From positions 1 to 63,293 of the IMG/VR virus record IMGVR_UViG_3300036980_000702: DNA of 63,293 bases; one strand, given 5' to 3'. A program made the position numbers and the translations under genes. The stretch is from a virus. Below the pieces are notes generated by a model. The model was not told where the DNA came from, did no database searches, and saw nothing but the letters and a program-made list of their open reading frames with translations. Of the stretch, positions 26,230 through 35,103 are shown one piece after another; positions within the stretch are counted from its first letter, which is position 1, and every line of letters starts with the position of its first letter.

Positions 26230-27141
26230 TTAAGTTTGAACTCCTACCCTTCTCAGGGCCTCAGTTAATCTTTCATTTGGATCCGTAAAAACTTTTGGAG
26301 ACTCAACCGCTGGAGGACCGCCTCCGGGGGTCAAGGTGGCTACATTTGCGTTAGCCTTAACTTTATTGGTCAAATTTTGTGCCGTTTGAACCTGCGCCGC
26401 CGTTCTGATTGATTCTTCGTATTTGGTAAGACCTCCCGACAATTGAACAATCAACCCGTCGACCACCAAGGGATATTCTTCGATAGTCTTTATTGGAATG
26501 CCAAATTTTGCAACTTGGTCCCAAAAAGCGTTTTGCATTTCTTGAGGAATCATAGCGTTTGTTTTTGTCTTAATCCCTAACTCGTATTGTTGCTGAACCC
26601 AATTTTCAAGCTTCGAAAGTCTTGGATCGTATTTTTGATCGACTTTTTCTACCGTTCTGCTTTCAACACGGTTCCCAAATTCATCATAATCCGACACGTC
26701 ACCATAAGGAGATGTTTGCTTTTGTTGCTGTTGTTGATCTCCAAACAATTCTCCATATAACTGAAAAGCTAAGGCTCGGTCCTTTTGTAATGCGATTCGA
26801 ATTGCTCCAGGAACATCGGAATCAATTGCATCTGCATAGGCGGCACGTTCTAAAACCTGATCAATCGCCCTGCCGTTCAATGCTTTTTCATATTCGGAAG
26901 CTTTTTTTTGGGCTTCGTTCATTCCTCTGAGTGCCGCTTGGTGAGTATTCCAATCAACCATTTGCTGTTGAGTCATTCCGCCACTAGACGGCGTGTTTGC
27001 TTGGTCTTGTCTGGCAGAAGTGTCAACATTTGTATTTGCATTCCCATCGTCCATCGGAGGGGTTCCCGGTTCTCCGCCTGGTTCCGCAAAGAATTGCAGG
27101 TCGAAATCAAACCGTTTCACTTGCTCCATGTTTTGAATCAT
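26230..27141 (-). CDS. Scaffolding protein
   Basis: 303 residues. The start (MEQVKRFDFDLQFFAEPGGEPG) carries the FDLQFFAE-type motif common at the N-terminus of scaffolds in Bacillota phages. The rest is charged and helical, Gln-rich (QQQQQKQ at about 135), with a basic, disordered C-terminus. It sits between portal and capsid, the standard scaffold place. It would assemble the prohead and leave before packaging. Confidence 0.85.
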   Translation of the reverse strand: MIQNMEQVKRFDFDLQFFAEPGGEPGTPPMDDGNANTNVDTSARQDQANTPSSGGMTQQQMVDWNTHQAALRGMNEAQKKASEYEKALNGRAIDQVLERAAYADAIDSDVPGAIRIALQKDRALAFQLYGELFGDQQQQQKQTSPYGDVSDYDEFGNRVESRTVEKVDQKYDPRLSKLENWVQQQYELGIKTKTNAMIPQEMQNAFWDQVAKFGIPIKTIEEYPLVVDGLIVQLSGGLTKYEESIRTAAQVQTAQNLTNKVKANANVATLTPGGGPPAVESPKVFTDPNERLTEALRRVGVQT

Positions 27142-27215
27142 TTTAATACCAACCTTTTTATTTTATTTGACGGCTTTTCAGCTTGGTCATAAACCACATA
27201 AAAAAGGAGTCCATT

Positions 27216-29393
27216 TTACTGAACTCCACCCGCTCCTGGAGGAGCAGCCCCGGCAGGAGGGTTCGAGCCGGGAATATTTTGACCTCCCATTCCAGGAGGT
27301 AACTGCATGGGTGGCGGAATCAAATAGCTTTTGTGACTTTCAAAATGAAAGTCTGTCGCAACTCTAAGTTCCGGATTTTGTAAACACATTTTTTCAAACC
27401 GAGTTGATTTTCGAAGCTGATTTAAGATTTCAACATGTAACTGGTGATCTTCGTAGTCCCGTGCCATCCGATAAATTGTTGGCTTAACCGGTTCGGGTCC
27501 AGGATCGGGAGGTGGTCCATTAAGTTTCATATTTTCAGCACTTACTTGATTAGTCATTAATGCTTGCACTGCCCCGGACCTGATCGACATTGCCTGTTGC
27601 CAAGCTTGCAAATTAGCCTGGTATTGTTGCATCAAAGGATGTTTCGATGCTACAATTTGATCGGTTTCCAATAATTGACCGGATTTAAACATTTGATTTT
27701 CGGCTTTAGCCATTTTGATATCTGCGGTATGCTCGGCATAAACATCTTCTAGCCCACCGCCGATCCCCTGTAGAAACATAAGCTTTTTTTGTGCCTGCGG
27801 GCTTTGAGGATTTCCGAAAGCCCCCATAGCGTAAAGCTGATCTGCTTTTTGCGTTCTTTGCATCGGGTCCATAAAGAACCACGGACCGTTGGCGATCACA
27901 ATGTCCTCTGATTTAATTTGGTCGGGAGTAAAGGAAAAGGCTATTGATTCGTTTTCTTCGCCGGTGATTTGGATCAATCTCCCGCTATCTTCAAAGTGAG
28001 TCACGCAAAGACGAAGCTTTTTAATGCATCTTTCTATATACCAATCAGCCAGGTTACTTAAAAGCGGACTTGATTGCATGGCATTTGCGTTTTGAAATAT
28101 CTGTGCTTGCTTTCCGCTTGTTATACTTGGATCAGGATTCCCTCTGGTGGTTTCGTACTGAGCAGATAAATCATTCATTCGTTGAATGATCATGTTATAT
28201 AAACCTATAAATTGTTGAACGTTAATCATTATCTGCTGAAACGAAGGAGGAAGCGCGCCTATTTTGTATTCAATATTTGCGAATCCTTCGCCATCAAAAC
28301 TTACTTCATTCAAATTATTAGAATTTTCTTGGCTGATCCACGCCCCCTTGAGTCGCTTTGTCGCCGCCATAATTTGAGAGTAAATCCTATTCAATTGCAT
28401 TTGATGCTCTATAAGATATTCAAAAATCGATTTATACCAATAATCACCCTGGATTTTCTTGTATCCGACATGTGAATAAGGGTGCCAAAAGTCAGGATAT
28501 TTTTCGGTTAATGCCTGATCCCATACTCCATCATAGAGAATCTTGTTGCTGCAATAGATAATCAACCGGCCATATGGATGTTCAGAATCGGGTTTAAAAT
28601 AAATTTCATATACCCGTGCGTGTCCCTTTAAAATGTTTTGTTTTTGATACTGCCCTATATTTCCGGTAGCCTTTAACTGTTCGATATCTTCAAGGTTCGA
28701 TTCTTCCTTGACTTCAACGCCCCAAATATTCTGAATGTCCTTAACCGGCTTCGCTGTCTCTTCTCCAATCCAAGGTAGATCCTCATCCCCTGGTATACCG
28801 CCCGGAACTAGCATTTTTTGAGGCGAGTTTATTTTCGAGGTAATATCACCAAGCTTTAACTGTTTTCCGTTATCGTCGGTTAACGGGGCCAATGTCGTAG
28901 GATGGAAAACAAAATTCCCCGCGTTTTTATCCCAGTAATCTTTCCCGTAAGCGTTCCCTGTAGGTTTCAGCCATCCCATAGCTTGTTTATAAAGCTTTTC
29001 TTCGCCTTTATGGTAATATATCAAAAGATGGGTACTATTAACCGCCGCGTCTTCGTCCTCATCTTCCCCGGTGGCCGCCCTAACTTGTGGGGTGAGAAAA
29101 GGAAAACTTGACTCTACTTTGGCCGTGATCCCGATATCGATAGTTGTGATATGAGGATCAATCGGCGTATTTGACGAGTTAGTTATTTCCTTTGTGGACC
29201 CGTCCGGCATTGTGATCATGGTTCCGTCTGATAGATTCATGACTCGTTTTTGCCAGTTATCTCGATAAATCAAATGTTTCTTCCGCAAAAACTCCTGAAC
29301 CACTTGCCAATCAAGTTTCAAGTCTGTTTTTTCAGCCTGAGAAATACAGTCAAGGACTAATGCTTCGGCCTCTTTTTCTTTGGTTGAGTTCAT
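27216..29393 (-). CDS. Portal protein (P22 gp1-like)
   Basis: 725 residues, the size of P22 portal (725). It shows an N-terminal helical stem, a central crown-to-wing segment with DVYEIYFKPD-type strands, YKSIFEYLIEHQMQLNRIYSQI, and a clip-helix region QFIGLYNMIIQRMNDLSAQYETTRGNPDPSITSGKQAQ, the part that contacts the terminase and DNA. The C-terminus is rich in Pro/Gly/Gln (PPPMQLPPGMGG). Twelve copies form the head vertex. Its gene starts directly after a strong terminator at 29414. Confidence 0.85.
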   Translation of the reverse strand: MNSTKEKEAEALVLDCISQAEKTDLKLDWQVVQEFLRKKHLIYRDNWQKRVMNLSDGTMITMPDGSTKEITNSSNTPIDPHITTIDIGITAKVESSFPFLTPQVRAATGEDEDEDAAVNSTHLLIYYHKGEEKLYKQAMGWLKPTGNAYGKDYWDKNAGNFVFHPTTLAPLTDDNGKQLKLGDITSKINSPQKMLVPGGIPGDEDLPWIGEETAKPVKDIQNIWGVEVKEESNLEDIEQLKATGNIGQYQKQNILKGHARVYEIYFKPDSEHPYGRLIIYCSNKILYDGVWDQALTEKYPDFWHPYSHVGYKKIQGDYWYKSIFEYLIEHQMQLNRIYSQIMAATKRLKGAWISQENSNNLNEVSFDGEGFANIEYKIGALPPSFQQIMINVQQFIGLYNMIIQRMNDLSAQYETTRGNPDPSITSGKQAQIFQNANAMQSSPLLSNLADWYIERCIKKLRLCVTHFEDSGRLIQITGEENESIAFSFTPDQIKSEDIVIANGPWFFMDPMQRTQKADQLYAMGAFGNPQSPQAQKKLMFLQGIGGGLEDVYAEHTADIKMAKAENQMFKSGQLLETDQIVASKHPLMQQYQANLQAWQQAMSIRSGAVQALMTNQVSAENMKLNGPPPDPGPEPVKPTIYRMARDYEDHQLHVEILNQLRKSTRFEKMCLQNPELRVATDFHFESHKSYLIPPPMQLPPGMGGQNIPGSNPPAGAAPPGAGGVQ

Positions 29394-29413
29394 CCAATCA
29401 CCCTCCTTCAGGC

Positions 29414-29454
29414 AAATAAAAAAAGCCCGATACTCCGTTGAAGGAATACCGGGC
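29414..29454 (-). terminator. Strong intrinsic terminator just ahead of the portal gene
   Basis: GCCCGGTATTCC pairs with GGAGTATCGGGC (one mismatch, six-base loop) and is followed by TTTTTTT on the - strand. It lies between small genes and the portal gene, so the structural operon needs read-through, an antiterminator or its own promoter. Confidence 0.85.
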
Positions 29455-29477
29455 CGTAAGGCGCTTTAGTAAGTAAA

Positions 29478-29795
29478 TTATTCGATTATTTCTATATTAA
29501 AAGTGTTATTTTCTTTATAAGTTTTAGTAAGCTTCAGTTTCCGTTTACATTTGTTGTGGCAATGCAAGATTATCCAATGATCCTTCCCACCGGTTTCAAT
29601 GCCATCGGCGCGGGTTCGGATAAATATTCCGTCTATTGCTTCTCCTAAAATAGAATTACAGTCAGGACAGTGAAACACCTGTTTCCATATATGTTTATGG
29701 TCTTCATATTTTTTACAGTATTGATTTATTGTTTCAAAAGTAGTCCAAATTTCGCCACACTCGCATAAAAAAAATCGTTTAATTGGTTCTGTCAT
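29478..29795 (-). CDS. Small zinc-ribbon protein
   Basis: 105 residues. CECGE at 11-13, CPDC at 43-46 and CHNKC at 79-83 supply paired ligands for one or two zinc sites; the C-terminus is Lys-rich. ATG 29795 has AGGAG upstream. It is the last gene before the pre-portal terminator and of unknown function. Confidence 0.65.
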   Translation of the reverse strand: MTEPIKRFFLCECGEIWTTFETINQYCKKYEDHKHIWKQVFHCPDCNSILGEAIDGIFIRTRADGIETGGKDHWIILHCHNKCKRKLKLTKTYKENNTFNIEIIE

Positions 29796-29803
29796 TTTTT
29801 CTC

Positions 29804-29998
29804 CTATAGGTACTTATCAATAACATTAAACCAAATTACTACTAGACACCCTCCCGCCAACATGGTTAAAAGCGCAAATGAAATAGGGAAACCGTCTGTG
29901 TAATATCCGACTGAAAATCCGTATATTGCCGTAATAATTAAAGAAGCTAAACTTTGTATGGTTAATATAAAGTATCTGATTGGTTTTGTCATCCCCAT
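29804..29998 (-). CDS. Small two-helix membrane protein
   Basis: 64 residues with two hydrophobic segments (about 8-26 FILTIQSLASLIITAIYGF and 37-58 ISFALLTMLAGGCLVVIWF). The start may be ATG 29998 or ATG 29992; the second is better spaced from GGGAG. Overlaps the stop of the upstream gene. Could be a second holin-like or superinfection-exclusion peptide; not resolved. Confidence 0.6.
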   Translation of the reverse strand: MGMTKPIRYFILTIQSLASLIITAIYGFSVGYYTDGFPISFALLTMLAGGCLVVIWFNVIDKYL

Positions 29999-30621
29999 AA
30001 CTCCCTACTAACTGCTTCGATTGTGTCATCGATGACATCAAAAAAGGAATGGGGTTGCTCTTGGGGATTTTCGTGATATATCCCCTGCCGTCTTTGGTAT
30101 TCGGCATAGAGGTATTTACGGTATTCGTCAGATGGACTATAAACTTCCTCCCTAACAACCTTCCATCCCTTCATTTCCTCTTCAACCCGTTCCTTCGCCC
30201 AGGATTCGATCTCTTCCGGGGTGTAGGGGTCGGGGTGATTGTATTCACGAACATAAGAAACTATGGAAATGTAGTGTAATTTATAGTCATCGGTTATCGA
30301 AATTTCAGAAGAACCTTTAAGCCGATTGTAGTATTCATTAATCTCTTCTTTGGTATTAAAAAGTTTCGCATGAGTTTTTCCGTCATTCGTTGTAAAAAAA
30401 ACTTTATGAGGTTCTGGTTTCTTGTAATTATCATGTTTTCCCTTCCAATACTCCAAGCGTTCAGCGCAGAAAGCGGGGAAGGGAACTTGGTTTGATTTCA
30501 ACTTTTCCTGAGCAAATCTTTCTGCTTGAGCTGGAATTGTTTTTTGAAGACCTTGAAGTTTAGCATCTAAAATATCGTTTTTAATCCGTAATTCGTTATA
30601 ATCTTTCTTGCTTATAAACAT
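29989..30621 (-). CDS. Hypothetical protein, charged and helical
   Basis: 210 residues. The opening MFISKKDYNELR matches the opening of the next upstream gene (MFISKKELKKR), including the ribosome binding leader, so the two share a duplicated start region. The rest is highly charged with helical blocks (PYTPEEIESWAKERVEEEMKG). No family recognised. Confidence 0.65.
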   Translation of the reverse strand: MFISKKDYNELRIKNDILDAKLQGLQKTIPAQAERFAQEKLKSNQVPFPAFCAERLEYWKGKHDNYKKPEPHKVFFTTNDGKTHAKLFNTKEEINEYYNRLKGSSEISITDDYKLHYISIVSYVREYNHPDPYTPEEIESWAKERVEEEMKGWKVVREEVYSPSDEYRKYLYAEYQRRQGIYHENPQEQPHSFFDVIDDTIEAVSRELWG

Positions 30622-30646
30622 AGACCCTCCTGATTGTTTTATTTCT

Positions 30647-30832
30647 CTACTCTTTTTTTAATTCGTCATATCGTATCCGCAAATTCAAAACATCTTGATA
30701 TGAACCACTCCATCCATAATCTCCGGGATTAGCTGTATTGATAGTACTACCTAATGCAGCAGTAGCGCAACCAGCCAATTGAACTTCTAATTGTTCGACT
30801 CTTTTTTTCAGTTCTTTCTTGCTTATAAACAT
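30647..30832 (-). CDS. Hypothetical small coiled-coil protein
   Basis: 61 residues. MFISKKELKKRVEQLEVQL begins a short coiled coil; the rest is Ala/Gly/Asn-rich (GCATAALGSTINTANPGDYG). The start region copies that of the 210-residue neighbour. Function unknown. Confidence 0.6.
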   Translation of the reverse strand: MFISKKELKKRVEQLEVQLAGCATAALGSTINTANPGDYGWSGSYQDVLNLRIRYDELKKE

Positions 30833-30850
30833 TTGGCCCTCCTAAGTTTT

Positions 30851-31072
30851 CTATTTTACTCTTTTCATTTTAAAAACCGGATACACACACAAACCACAAT
30901 ACGGGTGCATTCCCCTAATTAAGGGCTGTTCGCAATGTTGACATGCAAAACCCCTAAGAACCATCATTGCAGTGGTTTTAATAGATATACTATTTTTCTC
31001 TTTACAATGCGGGCAGTTAAATTCATAATCAATCGTTGTAGTTGGTTCCTCTTGTTTTTTATCCCAAAACAT
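30851..31072 (-). CDS. Double zinc-ribbon protein
   Basis: 73 residues with CPHC (20-23), CQHC (44-47) and CGLC (59-62), enough for one four-Cys ribbon plus a partner pair. AGGAGGGC upstream of ATG 31072. Such small zinc proteins in terminase-portal gene clusters are of unknown role. Confidence 0.65.
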   Translation of the reverse strand: MFWDKKQEEPTTTIDYEFNCPHCKEKNSISIKTTAMMVLRGFACQHCEQPLIRGMHPYCGLCVYPVFKMKRVK

Positions 31073-31093
31073 TTTTGCCCTCCTGAATTATTT

Positions 31094-31183
31094 TTATAAT
31101 AAACCAATAAATTTTGCAATTATCAGCGCCCAAGCAAAAGCTGTAATAGCAACCGGAAGTGGAATTCTATCCATATTTAACAT
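31094..31183 (-). CDS. 29-residue membrane peptide
   Basis: MLNMDRIPLP followed by a single hydrophobic helix (VAITAFAWALIIAKFIGLL). The ATG overlaps the end of the upstream gene (31177), so translation is probably coupled. Too short for homology; kept because of the overlap, clean helix and intact stop. Confidence 0.5.
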   Translation of the reverse strand: MLNMDRIPLPVAITAFAWALIIAKFIGLL

Positions 31184-31428
31184 TTTAATTCCTTTATGCA
31201 CTCTAAAGTAACATCACATTGTAGGTGACTAACCAGCAGTTGCATATCACAGGGGTTGACGTTTGACCATCCGATGACAACCTTTTCTTCCACATCATTT
31301 TGCTCTGCAGCTATGCAAAGTTTGGTTATTTTGCCGGATTCAACCTTTTCCCTGACATCTTCCAGCAGCTGAAGCATCTGATCTCTCATGTGGGTGAAAT
31401 CGTTTTTAAGGTGAATGACGTTACTCAT
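31177..31428 (-). CDS. Hypothetical protein
   Basis: 83 residues, with an N-terminal helix (DFTHMRDQMLQLLEDVREKV) and strand-rich centre (KITKLCIAAEQ ... KVVIGWSNVNPCDM). It resembles small cytosolic phage proteins that are one alpha/beta domain. Start ATG 31428 overlaps the stop of the upstream gene by one base. Confidence 0.65.
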   Translation of the reverse strand: MSNVIHLKNDFTHMRDQMLQLLEDVREKVESGKITKLCIAAEQNDVEEKVVIGWSNVNPCDMQLLVSHLQCDVTLECIKELKC

Positions 31429-31751
31429 TAAGATTTTACCTCTTTAACCTCAAAATCACCAGCCGGAAAACTAATAACCCCTTTTACGGGTTTGGGTTTC
31501 GATTCGGTGTTCAGGTTATGAGACAATACCGGGTCGCCTGTTTGGATTCGGTCCAGAAGGTAGTCTTCTCGCCGCTTCCAAAAGTCGTTCTGTTCTTTCA
31601 TCAGTCCTGTAATTGTACCAATATTCATCTGGGTGTCCTTTGCCCTTTCGTTGGCATATTCGAGCCATTTTGAGGTGCTGTAGGCGATTGTGGCCAGGGT
31701 TAAAATGAAGTTGGTAAGATAAGAAATAAAAGTTAGGATTTCTGGGTTCAT
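31428..31751 (-). CDS. Membrane-anchored protein with coiled segment
   Basis: 107 residues. Residues 5-26 form one hydrophobic helix (ILTFISYLTNFILTLATIAY); residues 33-65 are a charged helix. The end (GVISFPAGDFEVKEVKS) is strand-like. ATG 31751 overlaps the preceding stop by four bases. Function unknown; anchored on the cell membrane. Confidence 0.65.
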   Translation of the reverse strand: MNPEILTFISYLTNFILTLATIAYSTSKWLEYANERAKDTQMNIGTITGLMKEQNDFWKRREDYLLDRIQTGDPVLSHNLNTESKPKPVKGVISFPAGDFEVKEVKS

Positions 31752-32011
31752 TGGGTGCCCTCCATTTTTATGATTACTTCTCCGGTATTGGTTATGTTGG
31801 TTAATTTAACGTTAAATCCATTGCGTTCGATGATTGGGTCTTCTTTAATTGGTTCCGCTTTATGCATCAGAAAATATAGCATTTCCTTATTGGCATCTAC
31901 TTTGTAACCGATTGGCTTATGACATTGCGGACACCAAATAGGGTTCCTAACTGATATTGGTTCTCCTTCAATCTCTTCCCCACAATGTGGGCAGGTTAGT
32001 TTATATTTCAT
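31748..32011 (-). CDS. Zinc-ribbon protein
   Basis: 87 residues. CPHC (7-10) and CPQC (27-30) form a four-Cys zinc ribbon of about 25 residues, followed by a beta-rich tail. The TGA of the 39-residue gene overlaps the ATG. Function unknown. Confidence 0.7.
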   Translation of the reverse strand: MKYKLTCPHCGEEIEGEPISVRNPIWCPQCHKPIGYKVDANKEMLYFLMHKAEPIKEDPIIERNGFNVKLTNITNTGEVIIKMEGTQ

Positions 32012-32127
32012 TTCTTGCCCTCTTTCAGTATCCCAAAATATTCACCTGTTTTTTTATCATAGAGCCTAATGCTAGTTTGAGTGTTTTTATTTACTCCAGT
32101 CAATGGTTTTTTCATTGGTTTTTTCAT
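32008..32127 (-). CDS. 39-residue basic protein
   Basis: The frame starts MKKPMKKPLTGVNKN, with a KKPMKKP basic duplication, and ends LKEGKK. Both ends overlap neighbours by four bases (ATGA), so it sits in a tightly coupled chain 34961-31177. Function unknown. Confidence 0.6.
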   Translation of the reverse strand: MKKPMKKPLTGVNKNTQTSIRLYDKKTGEYFGILKEGKK

Positions 32128-32537
32128 TTCTTTGCCTTACCCGGTTTCTTCGGGGTTTTCTTCGGTCTTTTTTTATCGTCGGTTGGTTTGACTTCTAAAG
32201 GGTTCCCGGTCTTTGGTAGTTCGTTAACCGCTTCTTTGAAGGATGGATTGTCAGAGGTTCCATAAATTTTCTTATCAAGCGTCACTAGTGTAGTTAACGG
32301 TTGGCGTTCCTCCATGATTTTTTCGATTTTGGAATTAATCATTTCTTCGGTTAGTAAATCAGGGGATACTCGTCGTTTTAACTCCTCAATTTCTCCCTGC
32401 TGCTGAACCAAAACGTAAGCCAATAACCGCGTCAAGTTATGGTCGTTGATCATGTTCAGACCACCGGCCACCTTCTCAAGATCAATCTTTCCATCATTTA
32501 AATACTGATTGAGCGGGTATTCAATTTTTGGTAACAT
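32124..32537 (-). CDS. Hypothetical protein with basic C-terminal tail
   Basis: 137 residues. Helices in the first 90 residues (LARLLAYVLVQQQGEIEELKRR) and a Lys/Pro-rich unstructured tail (DDKKRPKKTPKKPGKAKK, 120-137) that may bind DNA or RNA. It lies just after terminase in the packaging cluster. Confidence 0.65.
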   Translation of the reverse strand: MLPKIEYPLNQYLNDGKIDLEKVAGGLNMINDHNLTRLLAYVLVQQQGEIEELKRRVSPDLLTEEMINSKIEKIMEERQPLTTLVTLDKKIYGTSDNPSFKEAVNELPKTGNPLEVKPTDDKKRPKKTPKKPGKAKK

Positions 32538-32550
32538 TGCGTTTGCCCTC

Positions 32551-32880
32551 CTACAATCTTTTATTTATCTGATATACTAAGTCTTCTATCGCTGCTGATA
32601 CCTCGGATACTTTATAAATCAAAGTTTCCAGACTGGAATCATTTTGTAGTTTCTTGGTATCATTCTCTTTTGGATCTACCGGGTAAGGTGTAAATAGTTT
32701 ACCTTGAATCTGATAAATATTCGATTCCGTCGAAGATAGGACTTCTAATAATCTTTCAATTTTTTCCCTTAGTATACCTTCTTGTGGTGATTGTATCCCT
32801 TGTGTTCCTAAAGACGTTCTATTCAAAGTTTTTTCGTTTTCGTTACTCGCTTCCACCACTTCGTTTAGGAATTGATTCAT
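32551..32880 (-). CDS. Hypothetical coiled-coil protein
   Basis: 109 residues from ATG 32880, with AGGAGGG upstream; a longer open frame inside terL has no site. Heptads at 45-65 (LREKIERLLEVLSSTESNIYQI) and 85-107 suggest a helical dimer. Directly follows terL. Function unknown. Confidence 0.65.
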   Translation of the reverse strand: MNQFLNEVVEASNENEKTLNRTSLGTQGIQSPQEGILREKIERLLEVLSSTESNIYQIQGKLFTPYPVDPKENDTKKLQNDSSLETLIYKVSEVSAAIEDLVYQINKRL

Positions 32881-32890
32881 TTTAACCCTC

Positions 32891-34507
32891 CTATAAAATA
32901 TCACTTGGACTGACCTTTTTAATCCCCGATTGTAGCCGAGTATTCCGATAGACAAATGCTTCTCCGGATTCTGCACCGTACTTCTCGACGATGAGGTCGT
33001 ATTCGGATTTAGTTGGTGCCGGGTAATCTTGTCTTAACTCATTTAGCGCCTGGCTCGTTGTGTCAGCCTGATCCTTATAACTAGATTTTGGAAATGCCGT
33101 CATTTCAGCCAAGTACTCCTCGACCCATGGAAATAAAGCGGGATGAGGTATATAAACATTTCCAGATTCAATAAGATAACTCACTGCCGCCAATCTGGCA
33201 ATTTTATCACCATCTGGCTCGCGTGGAACTATCCCGGATATTTTCCTTTGCAATGTTTTAATCGCCGCCGCTCCGTTAGCTTTCTTTTCAACTAATTTGT
33301 GCGAAGTATCAGGATGTTTGATATTTAGGTCAATGAAAGCCTCTAGCGTTTTAGGAAAGTCCATTTGTTCTCTAATCTGATCAAGCAAAAATCTATCAGC
33401 TACCCACTGGCCCCATTCCTCCCCAACTACAAAAGAAGAGTTTTCCGTATCATCAAAACTCATATCCCAAGATTGAATTTTAATATTAAACTTTTCAGGG
33501 AGATCGATTATCGGACAGCTAAAAAATGACCCATCTTCCATCTTAACGAGGATAGATGGTAATTCCCTTCCCTTTGGTTTCCAATATCTCCACCAATGAC
33601 GCTTAATCATTCCTCCACCTCTAGGAACCGGCCTTTGCTGATATTGTCCAGCATAAGCATAACTACCAAGACTTTTCTTGTAACTTTCAACTTCCTGTCG
33701 CCCGATTCTTTCGGGCCAAAGCAATTCTTTTTCTTCGGTGCGAGGATCATTAAATCCTATCGGGCTGATTACCATTGCCTTTTGCTCATATTCCATAGGC
33801 AAACATAAATGAATATATCCGGCTTGTTTTAAAGCTTCTCCAGAAACATCTCCTTCATGTATCCTTTGCATAACTACGACAATAGATCCAGTTTTAGGGT
33901 CGTTTAGTCGAGAGGGGATAACCTCTTTAAACCACAAGATAGTTGATTCCCGAATTGCTTCTGATTCCCCATCAATTACATTATGGGGATCGTCAATGAC
34001 TATGATATCTCCACCTTCTCCAGTTCCCATTCCACCTGTTGAAGTTGATTGCCGGTATCCTGTTTTATTGTTCTCAAACCGCTTCTTCTCATTTTGGTCT
34101 CCGGTTAACTGGTAAACATCTCCCCAGTTTTTCTGATACCATTCGGATTGAATAATGCGTCGACATTTTAAACTGTCTCTTGTGCTCAGAACGTCAGCGT
34201 AAGAAGCAAAAAGCCACCGACAAGATGGCTTTCCATGTGGCCCCCATACCCAGGTTGGCCAGAAAACAGCCACCGAAAGTGATTTCATACACCGGGGAGG
34301 GATATTAATTAATAATCGCTTGATTTGACCGTCTGTAACAGCTTGTAAGTGTTCGCTGATTGCGTCAAGATGCCAGTTAGATATAAATAGTGTGGCCGGT
34401 TCGACCACGTTCCAGGCTTGTTTTCCATAGTCAGCAAGACTTCTCCGGCAAAGTTCCTTCTTTAACGCCTCTTCTACTGCCGGGAGTTCGTTAGGGTTTA
34501 AGTTCAT
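32891..34507 (-). CDS. terL: Terminase large subunit
   Basis: 538 residues from ATG 34507, set by the TGA/ATG overlap with the 43-residue gene. The ATPase shows Walker A PPRCMKSLS at about 68-76, Walker B VIDDPHN at about 168, and coupling motif residues after VVMQRIHEGD. The C-terminal nuclease shows QSWDMSFDDTENSS (first catalytic Asp near 350) and DQADTTSQALNELRQD near the end. The Cys in the Walker A (usually G or H) is unusual. It packages DNA with the small subunit encoded at 35674. Confidence 0.92.
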   Translation of the reverse strand: MNLNPNELPAVEEALKKELCRRSLADYGKQAWNVVEPATLFISNWHLDAISEHLQAVTDGQIKRLLINIPPRCMKSLSVAVFWPTWVWGPHGKPSCRWLFASYADVLSTRDSLKCRRIIQSEWYQKNWGDVYQLTGDQNEKKRFENNKTGYRQSTSTGGMGTGEGGDIIVIDDPHNVIDGESEAIRESTILWFKEVIPSRLNDPKTGSIVVVMQRIHEGDVSGEALKQAGYIHLCLPMEYEQKAMVISPIGFNDPRTEEKELLWPERIGRQEVESYKKSLGSYAYAGQYQQRPVPRGGGMIKRHWWRYWKPKGRELPSILVKMEDGSFFSCPIIDLPEKFNIKIQSWDMSFDDTENSSFVVGEEWGQWVADRFLLDQIREQMDFPKTLEAFIDLNIKHPDTSHKLVEKKANGAAAIKTLQRKISGIVPREPDGDKIARLAAVSYLIESGNVYIPHPALFPWVEEYLAEMTAFPKSSYKDQADTTSQALNELRQDYPAPTKSEYDLIVEKYGAESGEAFVYRNTRLQSGIKKVSPSDIL

Positions 34508-34635
34508 TTGGTTTCCATCCAGATCCAAAATCGAAACACAAGTAACTCTAAAATAAATCCGCAGGCACATATTAAAATAACTTGGTAATCATATAGATCA
34601 AAATGAAAGTTTAACGATTCTATGATTTCTTTCAT
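34504..34635 (-). CDS. 43-residue single-helix membrane protein
   Basis: MKEIIESLNFHFDLYDY followed by a hydrophobic helix (QVILICACGFILELLVFRFWIWM) and a short basic tail. Its TGA overlaps the terL ATG by four bases, and its ATG overlaps the stop of the 109-residue gene. The coupled layout makes it likely real. Function unknown. Confidence 0.6.
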   Translation of the reverse strand: MKEIIESLNFHFDLYDYQVILICACGFILELLVFRFWIWMETK

Positions 34636-34961
34636 TCCTTCACCTCGAAATCCGAGCAATCACCGTGGTTTTTGCCTGAGCAAGAAGGGTAAATATCACT
34701 TCCGTAGACGAAATGTTTTTCTTTTATATTACAAAGATCTCCGGGAAGGCGTGGACCCATATAATGTTTACACTTCACGCAGATAGTAGGTTCATTGTGA
34801 AAAAAAGAAGCTTTCCAATGAGTGTAATCTCCAAAGCATTTAATTCCTAAATCTGAAATAAATTCTTGAACTCGTTCGTCATCCATCCAGGGTTCGTATT
34901 TGACCCATTCGCCATTGGATATTTCTTCTGCTGTTGATTCCTCTACACTAAACCTTTTCAT
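34632..34961 (-). CDS. Cysteine-rich zinc-binding protein
   Basis: 109 residues: MKRFSVEESTAEE..., then CVKCKHY (61-64), CNIKEKH and CSGKNHGDCSDFE. Five Cys and three His in the last 50 residues could hold a zinc. ATG 34961 has GGAGGGAAA upstream. First gene of the terL cluster on this strand. Confidence 0.65.
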   Translation of the reverse strand: MKRFSVEESTAEEISNGEWVKYEPWMDDERVQEFISDLGIKCFGDYTHWKASFFHNEPTICVKCKHYMGPRLPGDLCNIKEKHFVYGSDIYPSCSGKNHGDCSDFEVKE

Positions 34962-35027
34962 TTTCCCTCCTGGTTATCTTTATAAACGCAAGTAAAATCA
35001 AGGTCTAAAATTATTTTGAAAAAAGTA

Positions 35028-35056
35028 TTGCACTTATTTTTGATTTGTGTTATACT
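35028..35056 (+). promoter_or_regulatory. Promoter of the short + strand pair inside the packaging region
   Basis: TTGCAC (35028-35033), 17-base spacer, TATACT (35051-35056). It points away from the - strand genes and drives 35104 and 35517. Confidence 0.75.
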
Positions 35057-35103
35057 TTATTTATCGAGAGGGAAACGCCCTCCGAAAGAAGGGGGATAAA
35101 AAA

